Both the position numbers and the translations under genes were made by a program. A DNA stretch of 64,000 bases from Bacteroidales bacterium (GTDB taxonomy: Bacteria > Bacteroidota > Bacteroidia > Bacteroidales > Bacteroidaceae), in the NCBI GenBank assembly GCA_004557035.1, contig SFFB01000019.1, positions 1 to 64,000 of the forward strand, read 5' to 3'. This document shows, piece by piece, positions 33,238 through 41,148 of this stretch. The first letter of the stretch is position 1. Every line of letters starts with the position of its first letter. Under the pieces are notes generated by a model. The model saw only the letters and a program-made list of their open reading frames with translations. It did not search any database and was not told the origin of the DNA.

Positions 33238-34470
33238 ATGCGCTTCCCGTTTTTTGTCGCCCGGCGTTATCTCTTTTCCAAAAAGAGCCACAACGCCATC
33301 AACATTATTTCTGCCATCTCGGCCTTAGGCATAGCCGTGGCCACGATGGCATTGGTCTGTGTGTTGTCAGTATTCAACGGCTTCCGGGAACTAATCGGCG
33401 GCCTCTATTCCACCTTCGACCCACAGATTGAAATAACGCCGGCCAAAGGGAAGCTTATGCCAGCCAATCATCCGAAGCTTCAAAAAATCAAGGGAATAGA
33501 GGCCGTAGCCGACGCCTCGGCGACTTATCAAGAACAGGCCCTCATCCTGTTTGTGGGCAACCCAGTGGTGGTGACGGTGAAAGGCGTGGACGACCATTTT
33601 GCCAGCGTCACAGGACTCGACAGCATTGTGTACGGACCGAGCGGTCAGCACGAACGCATGACCACTCTCAGTGCTGCGGGGGTGCATTATGCCATCCCGG
33701 GTTTCGGACTCGCCACCAAAATGGGACTTGACTTTGAGCAAATACAGATTTGCGCGCCTCGTCGTGGCGAGCGCATCAATCTGGCGGCGCCTCAGGAGAG
33801 TTTCAACGTGGATTTTGTCTTTTCTTCAAAAAAATACTTTCAAGTCAACCAGCGCAGCTATGACGAAGACTATCTGCTGACCTCGTTGACGTTTGCCCAA
33901 AACCTATTTGAACACCCAGGTGAAATAAGTGCACTGGAACTGAAACTTAAGCCCGGTGCCGATGAAATGGCGGTGATGAAAGAGATAGAAGCCTTATCGG
34001 ACGGCGAGTTTGTAGTGAAAGACCGCATGATGCAGCACGAAGAAATGTTTCGCGTTATGAAAATCGAGAAACTTATGGCTTGGATTTTCCTGACATTTAT
34101 TGTCGTGGTGGCCTGCTTCAATCTCATCGGTTCGGTCTCTATGCTCATCATCGACAAACAGGCCAACATGGACACCCTCCATGCCTTGGGGCTCACTCTG
34201 AAAGACACCACGCGCATATTCCTCATAGAGAGTCGCCTCATCACCCTTATTGGTGCCACACTGGGCATTGGTCTGGGCCTGCTGGCCTGCTGGCTGCAAA
34301 AGCAGTATGGCTTTATCAGCTTGGGCGGTGCGGGCAACAACTTTATTGTCAATGCCTATCCCGTCAGCGTCCACGCCACCGACATTGTAGTCACCTTCGT
34401 GTCGGTCATTGTAGCCGGCAGCCTGACGGTTTGGTATCCGGTCAGACTGCTTTGTCGCCGGATGTTTTGA
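33238..34470 (+). CDS. LolC/LolE-type ABC transporter permease
   Basis: The 410-residue protein has the MacB/FtsX architecture: TM1 at about 20-43 (AIGIAVATMALVCVLSVFNGF), a large periplasmic domain, and three C-terminal helices. The last part contains LMAWIFLTFIVVVACFNLIGSVSMLIIDKQ and the cytoplasmic coupling loop ANMDTLHALGLTLKDTTRIFLIESRLI. The N-terminal pattern FPFFVARRYLFSKKSHNAIN is usual for LolE-like proteins in Bacteroidetes, which probably act in lipoprotein release. Its 3' end overlaps the converging glycosyltransferase gene by 29 nt. Confidence 0.88.
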   Translation: MRFPFFVARRYLFSKKSHNAINIISAISALGIAVATMALVCVLSVFNGFRELIGGLYSTFDPQIEITPAKGKLMPANHPKLQKIKGIEAVADASATYQEQALILFVGNPVVVTVKGVDDHFASVTGLDSIVYGPSGQHERMTTLSAAGVHYAIPGFGLATKMGLDFEQIQICAPRRGERINLAAPQESFNVDFVFSSKKYFQVNQRSYDEDYLLTSLTFAQNLFEHPGEISALELKLKPGADEMAVMKEIEALSDGEFVVKDRMMQHEEMFRVMKIEKLMAWIFLTFIVVVACFNLIGSVSMLIIDKQANMDTLHALGLTLKDTTRIFLIESRLITLIGATLGIGLGLLACWLQKQYGFISLGGAGNNFIVNAYPVSVHATDIVVTFVSVIVAGSLTVWYPVRLLCRRMF

Positions 34471-35284
34471 AAAGTCGGTGCCACAGGTCGCGCGGCATCA
34501 CCTTGAGCAGATTGCGCAAGATTTTGACGTCGCGCTGCCAGAGGTTGGGCTTGTCGAGCGCATAGCGCACCTTGGCGTCGAAACGGCTGCGACCGACGAG
34601 CGCCTCGACAATGCGGGGCGGGAAAGTCTCTCGAAGCATACGCTGCCGCTCTTCTTCATAGCGTCCATCGCCACCCGAGCGTGCCGAAAGGCCGGTGGTG
34701 TCGAAGTGAGAGACGACAAAATCGAGCCGCTCATAGGTGCGGTTGTTGACGAGAAACTCCACGACCATCTGCTCCCAGTCGGCAATCACCCGGAATTGCT
34801 CGTTGTAGCCCCGGGCCTTAAGCAGCTCACTGCGGATAAAGGCGGCCTGATGGGAGAGCGGTTGCACCACCAGCGCGCAAGCCGAAATGCGGCGCGGCGC
34901 CTTGATGAAGCGAGCGTGAGGCTTGAGGTTTTGCTGGTGGCCAATATAAAAGTCTTTGCCGTCAAGCTGTTGTATCACGCGCTCCAGCACATCGGGAGCC
35001 GCAAAACAGTCGCCGGCGTTCATGAAATTCAGATAATCGCCCGAGGCCACTTTGATGCCTTTGTTCATGGCGTTGAAAATACCGCCGTCAGGCTCGCTCA
35101 CACCATAAGCCAAACGGTCGGCATATTGCGTTATCACCTCAGCACTGCCATCGTTGCTTCCGCCGTCGATGACGATATATTCAAAATCCACGCCGAGGCG
35201 CGCCGTCTGCGACAAGACCGACGCCATCGTCTTGGCCAAGCCTTCACGGTCGTTGTAGTTTATCGTAATGACACTTATCTTCAT
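34442..35284 (-). CDS. Family 2 glycosyltransferase
   Basis: The 280-residue GT-A fold enzyme has the start MKISVITINYNDREGLAKT. VDFEYIVIDGGSNDGS binds the nucleotide sugar. EPDGGIFNAMNKGIKVASGDY and NFMNAGD supply the D-x-D-like region. The frame runs ten residues further upstream (MQTVHSECLI) but the conserved start is the ATG at 35284. It resembles colanic-acid/LPS side-chain transferases of the WcaA/WcaE type; the acceptor is unknown. No cluster of polysaccharide genes surrounds it. Confidence 0.9.
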   Translation of the reverse strand: MKISVITINYNDREGLAKTMASVLSQTARLGVDFEYIVIDGGSNDGSAEVITQYADRLAYGVSEPDGGIFNAMNKGIKVASGDYLNFMNAGDCFAAPDVLERVIQQLDGKDFYIGHQQNLKPHARFIKAPRRISACALVVQPLSHQAAFIRSELLKARGYNEQFRVIADWEQMVVEFLVNNRTYERLDFVVSHFDTTGLSARSGGDGRYEEERQRMLRETFPPRIVEALVGRSRFDAKVRYALDKPNLWQRDVKILRNLLKVMPRDLWHRLFKTSGDKAV

Positions 35285-35420
35285 AATCAGACATTCAGAG
35301 TGAACCGTCTGCAAAATTAAGCAAATTCACGCATTCTCCACAATCTTGCCATTGTTTGCAGCAATTAGCGTCGTAAACAATGGAATTCATCCAGTCTCAT
35401 TTTCTCCAATCCCCACCCTT

Positions 35421-37172
35421 ATGCCCACCGACCTCCAAACTCTCAAGAGCGACCGCCTGCGCCTCATCATCATAGGCCTCGTCGCGCTGGTGCTTTTCTT
35501 GGGCGACAGCCCTTTTGCCACTCGCGGCGAACCCCGTGAAGCTGTCGTGGCGATGTCTATGCTGAACGACGGCAACTGGATTTTGCCCGTCAACAACGGC
35601 GACGAAATAGCTTTCAAGCCACCCTTGCTCCACTGGCTCGTGGCGGCTTTCTCGTGGATAGCGGGCAGTGTGAGCGAACTGACCTCTCGCCTGCCGTCGG
35701 CCTTGGCCGGTCTGGCCATGGTGGTGTCTACGTTTGTCTTTTTTGCCCGCCGCGGCGAGCGGCGTACGGCCCTGTTGGCGGCTATGATATGCCTCACCTG
35801 CTTTGAAGTGCACCGCGACGCCATGACCTGCCGTGTCGACATGCTGTTGGCCGCGCTCACCGTCATAGGCCTCTATGCGCTCTATGCCTGGGGCGAGCGA
35901 GGTCATCGCGGCATACCCTGGGCGGCCACGCTCTGCCTTGCCGGCGCGGCACTGACCAAGGGGCCTGTGGGCATCGTGCTACCCTGTGGCGTCTATGCGC
36001 TCTTTGTTTTGTGGCACGACGCACGCCGTGCATGGCGGGTGTGGCTCCGTCTGGCGGGTGTGGCCGTACTGGCGTTGCTGCCCTTGACGGCGTGGTATGT
36101 GGCTGCCTATCTGCAACCCCACGGCGGCGATCGCTTCCTTCAACTGATATATGAAGAGAACGTGTTGCGCTTCACCGGCCAAATGACCTATGCCTCCCAC
36201 ATCAACCCGTGGCCCTACAACGTGATGATGATAGTGGCCGGCATGTTGCCCTTTACCCTCCTGCTACTCGTGTCGGCCTGGCTTTTGCCGAGAGGGTTCA
36301 AAGGTTTGAGCCTGAAAGGTTTCCATCCGTTGCGGCGGTTGCGCAGTCTGTCTCCCCTCACGCTGTTTGCGCTCACGTCGGCGGTGGTGATTTTTGTGTT
36401 TTATTGCATTCCGGCCAGCAAGCGTGGCGTCTATCTCTTGCCGCTCTATCCGTTTTTGGCGTGGTTCACGGCTCGGTTCATCTTGTGGCTCGACGCCCGT
36501 CACCGGCGTACGCTGAGCGTGTGGAGCCGCTTTGTGGGCGGTCTGACGCTGCTGCTCGCGCTCTGTTTCATTGCCGTGAAGTGTGGATGGGTGACGGGCG
36601 AAATGCTCTTCAGCGGCAAACACGCAGAGCAGAACATCGCCTTTGTGCGCTCACTTTCAGACGTGCCCTGGGGCTTTTGGAGCGTCGTGCTGACGCTGGG
36701 CGCCGTGGCCATAGGGCTGCGCACGCTGTTCAGACCCATGGGCAGTGAAGTGCGGCTGGCCGTGGTGAGCCTTTTCGTGGTATGGCTCAACTACGACGCC
36801 ATTTACAAGCCGGCCGTGATGACGGTGCAGTCAGACAAAGCCGTGGCGGCCGAGGTGGCCAAACGGGCTCCGGCTGGCACCATCTATTCGTTCCGCACCG
36901 ACGTGCTTGAGGCCAACCGCATGCACCCCTTCACCATCAACTTCTACCTGGGCGACCGCATCATCCCCATAGACAAGGCCCCGGCCGCACCCGCCGAGGG
37001 CTATCTCGTGACGGGCAACGACGAAATCGAAGCCTTCCTGAAAGCCTATCCTGCCTACGACGCCCGGCCGGTCTACGACAGCCATCACCGCTCGTGCGAC
37101 GACCGAAAGGTGGTGAAACTCTATCGTTTTTCGACCAAAAGCACGCGAAAGCCCGACGGCGGAAAACAATAA
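35421..37172 (+). CDS. Membrane glycosyltransferase, GT39/ArnT-like
   Basis: The 583-residue protein has about a dozen helices after an N-terminal stretch (LRLIIIGLVALVLFLGD). TRGEPREAVVAMSM with the early acidic residues and GDEIAFKPPLLHWLVAAF match ArnT/PMT C-type enzymes that use a polyprenyl-phosphate sugar donor. The C-terminal 150 residues form a periplasmic domain. It may modify lipid A or glycoproteins; the sugar is not known. I chose the ATG at 35421 (MPTDLQTLKSD) over 35346, which adds 25 unconserved residues. It is divergent from the GT2 gene. Confidence 0.85.
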   Translation: MPTDLQTLKSDRLRLIIIGLVALVLFLGDSPFATRGEPREAVVAMSMLNDGNWILPVNNGDEIAFKPPLLHWLVAAFSWIAGSVSELTSRLPSALAGLAMVVSTFVFFARRGERRTALLAAMICLTCFEVHRDAMTCRVDMLLAALTVIGLYALYAWGERGHRGIPWAATLCLAGAALTKGPVGIVLPCGVYALFVLWHDARRAWRVWLRLAGVAVLALLPLTAWYVAAYLQPHGGDRFLQLIYEENVLRFTGQMTYASHINPWPYNVMMIVAGMLPFTLLLLVSAWLLPRGFKGLSLKGFHPLRRLRSLSPLTLFALTSAVVIFVFYCIPASKRGVYLLPLYPFLAWFTARFILWLDARHRRTLSVWSRFVGGLTLLLALCFIAVKCGWVTGEMLFSGKHAEQNIAFVRSLSDVPWGFWSVVLTLGAVAIGLRTLFRPMGSEVRLAVVSLFVVWLNYDAIYKPAVMTVQSDKAVAAEVAKRAPAGTIYSFRTDVLEANRMHPFTINFYLGDRIIPIDKAPAAPAEGYLVTGNDEIEAFLKAYPAYDARPVYDSHHRSCDDRKVVKLYRFSTKSTRKPDGGKQ

Positions 37173-37211
37173 AAATTGACTTTTGGCCCACACGTTTTGC
37201 CTAAAAACCAC

Positions 37212-37219
37212 TAACTTCG
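37212..37219 (+). promoter_or_regulatory. Probable -7 box of the ferritin gene
   Basis: TAACTTCG differs from TAnnTTTG by one base and lies 43 nt before the ATG. The TTTG words upstream are at unusual distances (12 and 26 nt), so the match is incomplete. Confidence 0.4.
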
Positions 37220-37261
37220 CGTGTAGACAAGACAACAACAACCCAATAAAAACATCACATT

Positions 37262-37786
37262 ATGCTCAACAAAAAAATCGAAGAGGCGCTCAACGCCCAG
37301 ATCAATGCCGAAATGTGGTCGGCCTATCTTTATCTCTCCATGGCAGCCCATTGCCACGCCGCCGGCTACAACGGCATGGCCAACTGGTTTGAAGTGCAAT
37401 TCAACGAAGAGCAAGACCATGCCCGCATCTTCTACAACTACATCGTGCAGCGCGGCGGCAAAGTGACGCTCAAAGCCATCGACGAAGTGCCTACGTCATG
37501 GACCAGCATTCTCGACGTGTTTGAAAGCACCCTCCAGCACGAGCAGAAGGTCACCTCGCTTATCAACAACCTCATGGCCCTTGCCGTGGAAGAGAAAGAC
37601 TTCGCCACACAGAGCATGCTCAAATGGTTTATCGACGAGCAGGTGGAGGAAGAAGACAACGCCCAAACCATCATCGACAACATCCGTATGATTGGCGACA
37701 ACGGCTACGGCCTCTTCATGCTCGACAAAGAGCTTGGCGCACGCACCTATACCCAGGCCTCGCCGCTGAGCAACTCTGAGGCTTGA
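37262..37786 (+). CDS. ftnA: Ferritin (FtnA type)
   Basis: A 24-mer iron store that oxidises Fe2+ at a ferroxidase centre. The 174-residue four-helix protein has LNAQINAEMWSAYLYLSMAA with the first Glu, NWFEVQFNEEQDHARIFYNY with the E-x-x-H, and FESTLQHEQKVT and QVEEEDN further along. It has no heme methionine like that of bacterioferritin and no leader sequence. It is a single gene. The 37787-38239 gap that follows holds a small-RNA-like unit and the next promoter. Confidence 0.96.
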   Translation: MLNKKIEEALNAQINAEMWSAYLYLSMAAHCHAAGYNGMANWFEVQFNEEQDHARIFYNYIVQRGGKVTLKAIDEVPTSWTSILDVFESTLQHEQKVTSLINNLMALAVEEKDFATQSMLKWFIDEQVEEEDNAQTIIDNIRMIGDNGYGLFMLDKELGARTYTQASPLSNSEA

Positions 37787-37949
37787 CGCCGTGCCTCGGG
37801 TGTGCGACAAAAAGCCCGCCCGGCGTGACATTTTTTTATCGAAAAACTGACCCAATGCCTGAAAACGGCCTCCGGAAAGCTTGAAAAACAGCCCAAAAGC
37901 GACCGGCCTCAAGCGCAATGAGGGACAAGACGCCTCGGAATAGGGACAG

Positions 37950-38087
37950 AAAAAACGGGGTTACTGACAAAAATTTCTGTCAGTAACCCCGTAATGCTTG
38001 CATTATCAACAAAAAAGGCCGCCTGCGGCGGTTCCTCTCCTATCCTGCCTCAAAGATAACGCCACAGCGGCCGAAGAAAAAAGACAA
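37950..38087 (-). ncRNA. Two-hairpin small-RNA-like unit, copy B
   Basis: On the minus strand the order is TTGTCTTTTTTC (38087-38076), a 17-nt gap, then TATCTTTG (38058-38051), with a start near 38044. Hairpin 1 has CCGCC/GGCGG arms (38031-38019), followed by CCTTTTTTG. TTACGG is at 37994-37989. Hairpin 2 is a 14-bp perfect stem (37991-37956) followed by TTTTTT, i.e. a strong terminator. The implied transcript is about 95 nt. It matches copy A almost word for word outside the stems, while the stems differ but still pair. Confidence 0.65.
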
Positions 38088-38200
38088 AACCACCCGACGG
38101 CCACAACCCACACCCACACGGCAGAAAACGGCATTTCTGCGGAAAAGACAGGGTGTTTGTCAAATTTTTACCGCGATTTGTCACAAAAAGAGGCCACCGC

Positions 38201-38232
38201 TTTGCCGCTACAAGGTTTTTTGCATACTTTTG
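38201..38232 (+). promoter_or_regulatory. Promoter of the VTC/DUF4956 operon, nearly leaderless
   Basis: TTTG (38201-38204), a 20-nt spacer and TACTTTTG (38225-38232) fit the consensus exactly. The ATG at 38240 lies 8 nt after the box, so transcription should begin at or within a base or two of the start codon. Confidence 0.75.
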
Positions 38233-38239
38233 CCTTGCG

Positions 38240-39025
38240 ATGAGCACACAAACCTTAGATCTCGAAAAACTGGTCAGCGCTCTGCCCCCCATCACCCTCG
38301 AAGAGATGTCGGGCATCAAGCTGATGAACCGCACCGACACGAAGTTTGTCACCAACGTCGACACTCTCAAGAAGTTGCTGGTGCTGGTTCGTGGCAGCTA
38401 TTTCGCCCAAGAGACCGCCGGACACCGCATCAGCCCCTATCGCACCGTCTATTGGGACGGCGTGAAAGAGCACGAAATGTTTCGCACCCACCAATGCGGC
38501 CACTCGCCACGTATGAAAGTGCGCGCACGCACCTATTTGGACTCCGGCCACTCCTTTCTCGAAGTGAAGAAAAAAAACAACCACGGCCGCACACACAAGA
38601 AACGCGTGGCCGTGCCGTCAATAGAGGCCGTGATGACGCAAGGCGCCGGCGAAGACTTCCTCAAAGAGCGCACGGGATACGTCTGGAGCGACCTGATGCC
38701 CACAGTGGGCAACCGCTTCAACCGCATCACGCTCGTCAACAACGCACACACCGAGCGCCTCACCATAGACTTCGACCTGCAATTCCACAACTTCGAGACC
38801 GACAAAGACGCCGAAATGCCCGACGCCGTCATCATCGAACTCAAACGCGACGGCCGCGTGACCTCGCCCATCTTGCCCATGCTCCGCGAACTGCGCATCA
38901 AACCGGCAGGCTTCAGCAAATATTGCATCGGCACGGTCGTGACCAACAACGAGATACGCGTCAACCGCTTCAAGTTGCGCCTGCGCAAAATCTCCAAGCG
39001 CTGCGCCTTGCCGGTAGAGGCCTGA
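38240..39025 (+). CDS. VTC-domain polyphosphate polymerase-like protein
   Basis: The 261-residue protein matches the VTC domain, related to the yeast vacuolar polyphosphate polymerase Vtc4, a tunnel-shaped member of the CYTH/triphosphate-tunnel superfamily. ITLEEMSGIKLMNRTDTKFV, TVYWDGVKEHEMF, RMKVRARTYLDSGHSFLEVK and a late VIIELKRDGR block supply the basic and acidic tunnel residues. It lacks membrane segments of its own; the DUF4956 membrane protein next door is its usual partner in bacteria. The start at 38240 is set by the promoter and by the conserved N-terminus. Confidence 0.85.
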   Translation: MSTQTLDLEKLVSALPPITLEEMSGIKLMNRTDTKFVTNVDTLKKLLVLVRGSYFAQETAGHRISPYRTVYWDGVKEHEMFRTHQCGHSPRMKVRARTYLDSGHSFLEVKKKNNHGRTHKKRVAVPSIEAVMTQGAGEDFLKERTGYVWSDLMPTVGNRFNRITLVNNAHTERLTIDFDLQFHNFETDKDAEMPDAVIIELKRDGRVTSPILPMLRELRIKPAGFSKYCIGTVVTNNEIRVNRFKLRLRKISKRCALPVEA

Positions 39026-39082
39026 CAAGCCTAAAAACAACACCTAAAGAAAAACACCTTATAACCGATACTCTCTAAAGCT

Positions 39083-39748
39083 ATGTCTTTCTTCTCAGAA
39101 CTGTTTCAGCACAACTTCTGCGACCTTGAAGGTCTTGTGGAAATGTCTACGCGCTTTGTCTTCAACCTGCTCATCGTCTGGGGCATCGTGCACTTCTTTT
39201 ACTATCCCAAAGGTCGCCGTCGCGACTATTATTTCACCTTCCTGCTGCTCTCGGTGAGCATCTTCATGCTCATTTACCTGATGGACGGCTCCAACCTTCA
39301 AATTGGCGCAGCCCTGGGCCTCTTTGCCGTGTTCGGCATCATCCGCTACCGCACCGAGAGCGTGCCCATCCGTGAAATGACCTACCTGTTTTTCCTCGTG
39401 GCCCTGTCGGTGCTCAACGGCACCAAAGCCGACCTCAGCCTCGTGGAACGCCTCATTGCCAACGGCCTGCTGGTGGCCACGGTATGGGTGTCGGAAAATT
39501 ATCTGCTTGTGAGCAAGGTAGGCTGCAAGTTTGTGCGCTACGACAATATAGACCTCATCGTTCCCGAACGATATAACGAACTCAAAGCCGACCTCGAGAA
39601 ACGCCTCGGCGTAGATATCGTGCGCGTGGAAGTGGGCGCCGTCGACTTCCTCACCGACATGACGATGCTCCGCGTTTACTACAAAGACCCGGGGGGGGCC
39701 ATCAAGCCCGTAGACCGTATGATCAAACTGCCCAAAGACGAGATGTAA
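39083..39748 (+). CDS. DUF4956 membrane protein, VTC partner
   Basis: The 221-residue protein has four helices in the first 130 residues (FVFNLLIVWGIVHFFYY, YFTFLLLSVSIFMLIYLM, IGAALGLFAVFGIIRYRTES and one more). A cytoplasmic alpha/beta domain follows (LEKRLGVDIVRVEVGAVDFLTDMTML). DUF4956 genes commonly adjoin VTC-domain genes and are thought to couple polyphosphate synthesis to the membrane, by analogy with yeast Vtc1. It lies 57 nt after the VTC gene. Confidence 0.88.
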   Translation: MSFFSELFQHNFCDLEGLVEMSTRFVFNLLIVWGIVHFFYYPKGRRRDYYFTFLLLSVSIFMLIYLMDGSNLQIGAALGLFAVFGIIRYRTESVPIREMTYLFFLVALSVLNGTKADLSLVERLIANGLLVATVWVSENYLLVSKVGCKFVRYDNIDLIVPERYNELKADLEKRLGVDIVRVEVGAVDFLTDMTMLRVYYKDPGGAIKPVDRMIKLPKDEM

Positions 39749-39795
39749 AGTCTCGGCCGGACAACCTTCTCTCTCACCTAATCCCCTTCGACATT

Positions 39796-40665
39796 ATGAG
39801 CAGACCCTATCCCACCACCAAGGGCCACGCCCTTGCCACGCGCCTGCGCCACGGCCTCATCGCCCTGGCCGCCGTCGCTATGTTTAGCCCCGCTGCCGCG
39901 CAGTCTGGCGACGATTTCGGCATATGGACCGACATCAGCGCCGAAAAGAAGCTCAACAAGCAGTTTTCGGTCGAAGGAGGCGTTGGCTTCCGTGCCGAAA
40001 ACGACCTCGCCAGCTTCACCCGCTGGGACGTCTCGCTCGGCTTGGGCTACAAGCCCATCAAAGGCCTCAAGTTTTCTGCCGGCTACGTCTATATGTACGA
40101 CCGCTCCCTGCAAGAGGTGAAAGAACGCTACAACAGCCGTGGCGAAATCAACGGTTACAACGTGGACCACGGCTATTGGCGGTCGAAACACCGCGGATGG
40201 TTTGACGTGACGGGCAAAGTGGGCTTTGGCCGCTTCTCGGTGAGCCTGCGCGAACGCTATCAATACACCCACACCATGGCCACAGAGACCATGCGCGACA
40301 AATACCGCAACCCGAAACAGCCGGGGTACACCGGCGAAACCTATCCAATGGGCGGTATGGAATTTATGACGTTCAGCCAAGAGATGGACCAAAAGGGCCA
40401 CAAAAACGCCCACTATCTGCGCTCGCGCCTGCTGGTGAGCTACAACGTGCGCGGTGTGCCCCTTGAGCCTTTCGTGTCTTACGAACTCTCCAACTCGCTC
40501 ACCGACGGCTTCTCGCTCGACAAGCGCCGCTTCTCGGTGGGAGCCGACTATAAGATCAAGAAGAAATACAAAATCTCACTGGCTTATCTCTATCAGAACG
40601 GTGCCGACGACGACTCGGCCGACGACATCCACGTGATTGACCTTGGCTTCAAAGTGGAGTTTTGA
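39796..40665 (+). CDS. DUF2490 outer-membrane protein
   Basis: The 289-residue protein has an N-terminal signal sequence (about residues 10-35, ending SPAAAQ). The body is beta-barrel-like: DFGIWTDISAEKKLNKQFSV, GVGFRAENDLASFTRWDVSL, AGYVYMYDRSL, RYRNPKQPGY, ending VIDLGFKVEF with a terminal aromatic residue. It is a DUF2490 member of unknown role. It lies 47 nt after the DUF4956 gene, completing a VTC-DUF4956-DUF2490 set. Polyphosphate or phosphate transit is a possible link, but is not shown by the sequence. Confidence 0.82.
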   Translation: MSRPYPTTKGHALATRLRHGLIALAAVAMFSPAAAQSGDDFGIWTDISAEKKLNKQFSVEGGVGFRAENDLASFTRWDVSLGLGYKPIKGLKFSAGYVYMYDRSLQEVKERYNSRGEINGYNVDHGYWRSKHRGWFDVTGKVGFGRFSVSLRERYQYTHTMATETMRDKYRNPKQPGYTGETYPMGGMEFMTFSQEMDQKGHKNAHYLRSRLLVSYNVRGVPLEPFVSYELSNSLTDGFSLDKRRFSVGADYKIKKKYKISLAYLYQNGADDDSADDIHVIDLGFKVEF

Positions 40666-40667
40666 GA

Positions 40668-40730
40668 GATAAGGAGACAAAAGTCTAAGAGACTAAAAGA
40701 GGCCACGCCGGCCTGTAAGGTCGACTCCAC
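40668..40730 (+). repeat. Short octamer/REP hybrid, copy c
   Basis: AGACAAAA AGTCTAAG AGACTAAA AGAGGCC is followed by GCCGGCCTGTAAGGTCG, a REP-like word. The right arm and the core are missing, so this is a truncated copy. It lies between the DUF2490 gene and the next small secreted protein gene. Confidence 0.65.
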
Positions 40731-40767
40731 TCCAACAAAACGCAAAACTAATCATACTTAAAATCCC

Positions 40768-41148
40768 ATGATTATGAAAAGAATGTTACTCACCTTTTCA
40801 GCTTTGATGCTTGGCGCCGGCGCCACGATGGCCGACGGCACCGACTATCTCACCTTTCGGCAGGCCGACGACAGCGAAATCAGTGTGCCCTCTGCCGGTC
40901 TGAAAATCACCTTCAACAACGGCCAGCTCGTGGCTCAGTCTGCCGGTCAGGCCGACTTGACCCTCCCCGTGGCCGCTCTGCAGGCTATGTTCTTCTCGGC
41001 TACGCCTACCTCCATCGCCACGCCGCTGAAGGCTACCGACATCACCGAAATCTACTCTATCGACGGCCGCCTCTTCAACGCTCCCGGCAGCCAGGTGCAG
41101 ATTGTTAAAACCGCCGACGGCAAAATCATTAAAACCATTAAGCGATGA
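40768..41148 (+). CDS. Small secreted protein with a T9SS-like tail
   Basis: The 126-residue protein (or 124, from the second Met at 40774) has a signal peptide (...LMLGAGATMADG). A short region FRQADDSEISVPSAGLKITF contains the strand-rich target-like motif seen at the N-termini of Prevotella surface proteins. The end EIYSIDGRLFNAPGSQVQIV and KTIKR fits the short sorting-like tail. Its stop overlaps the next start (ATGA at 41145-41148), so the pair is coupled. The role is unknown; it could be a small adaptor or coat component. Confidence 0.75.
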   Translation: MIMKRMLLTFSALMLGAGATMADGTDYLTFRQADDSEISVPSAGLKITFNNGQLVAQSAGQADLTLPVAALQAMFFSATPTSIATPLKATDITEIYSIDGRLFNAPGSQVQIVKTADGKIIKTIKR

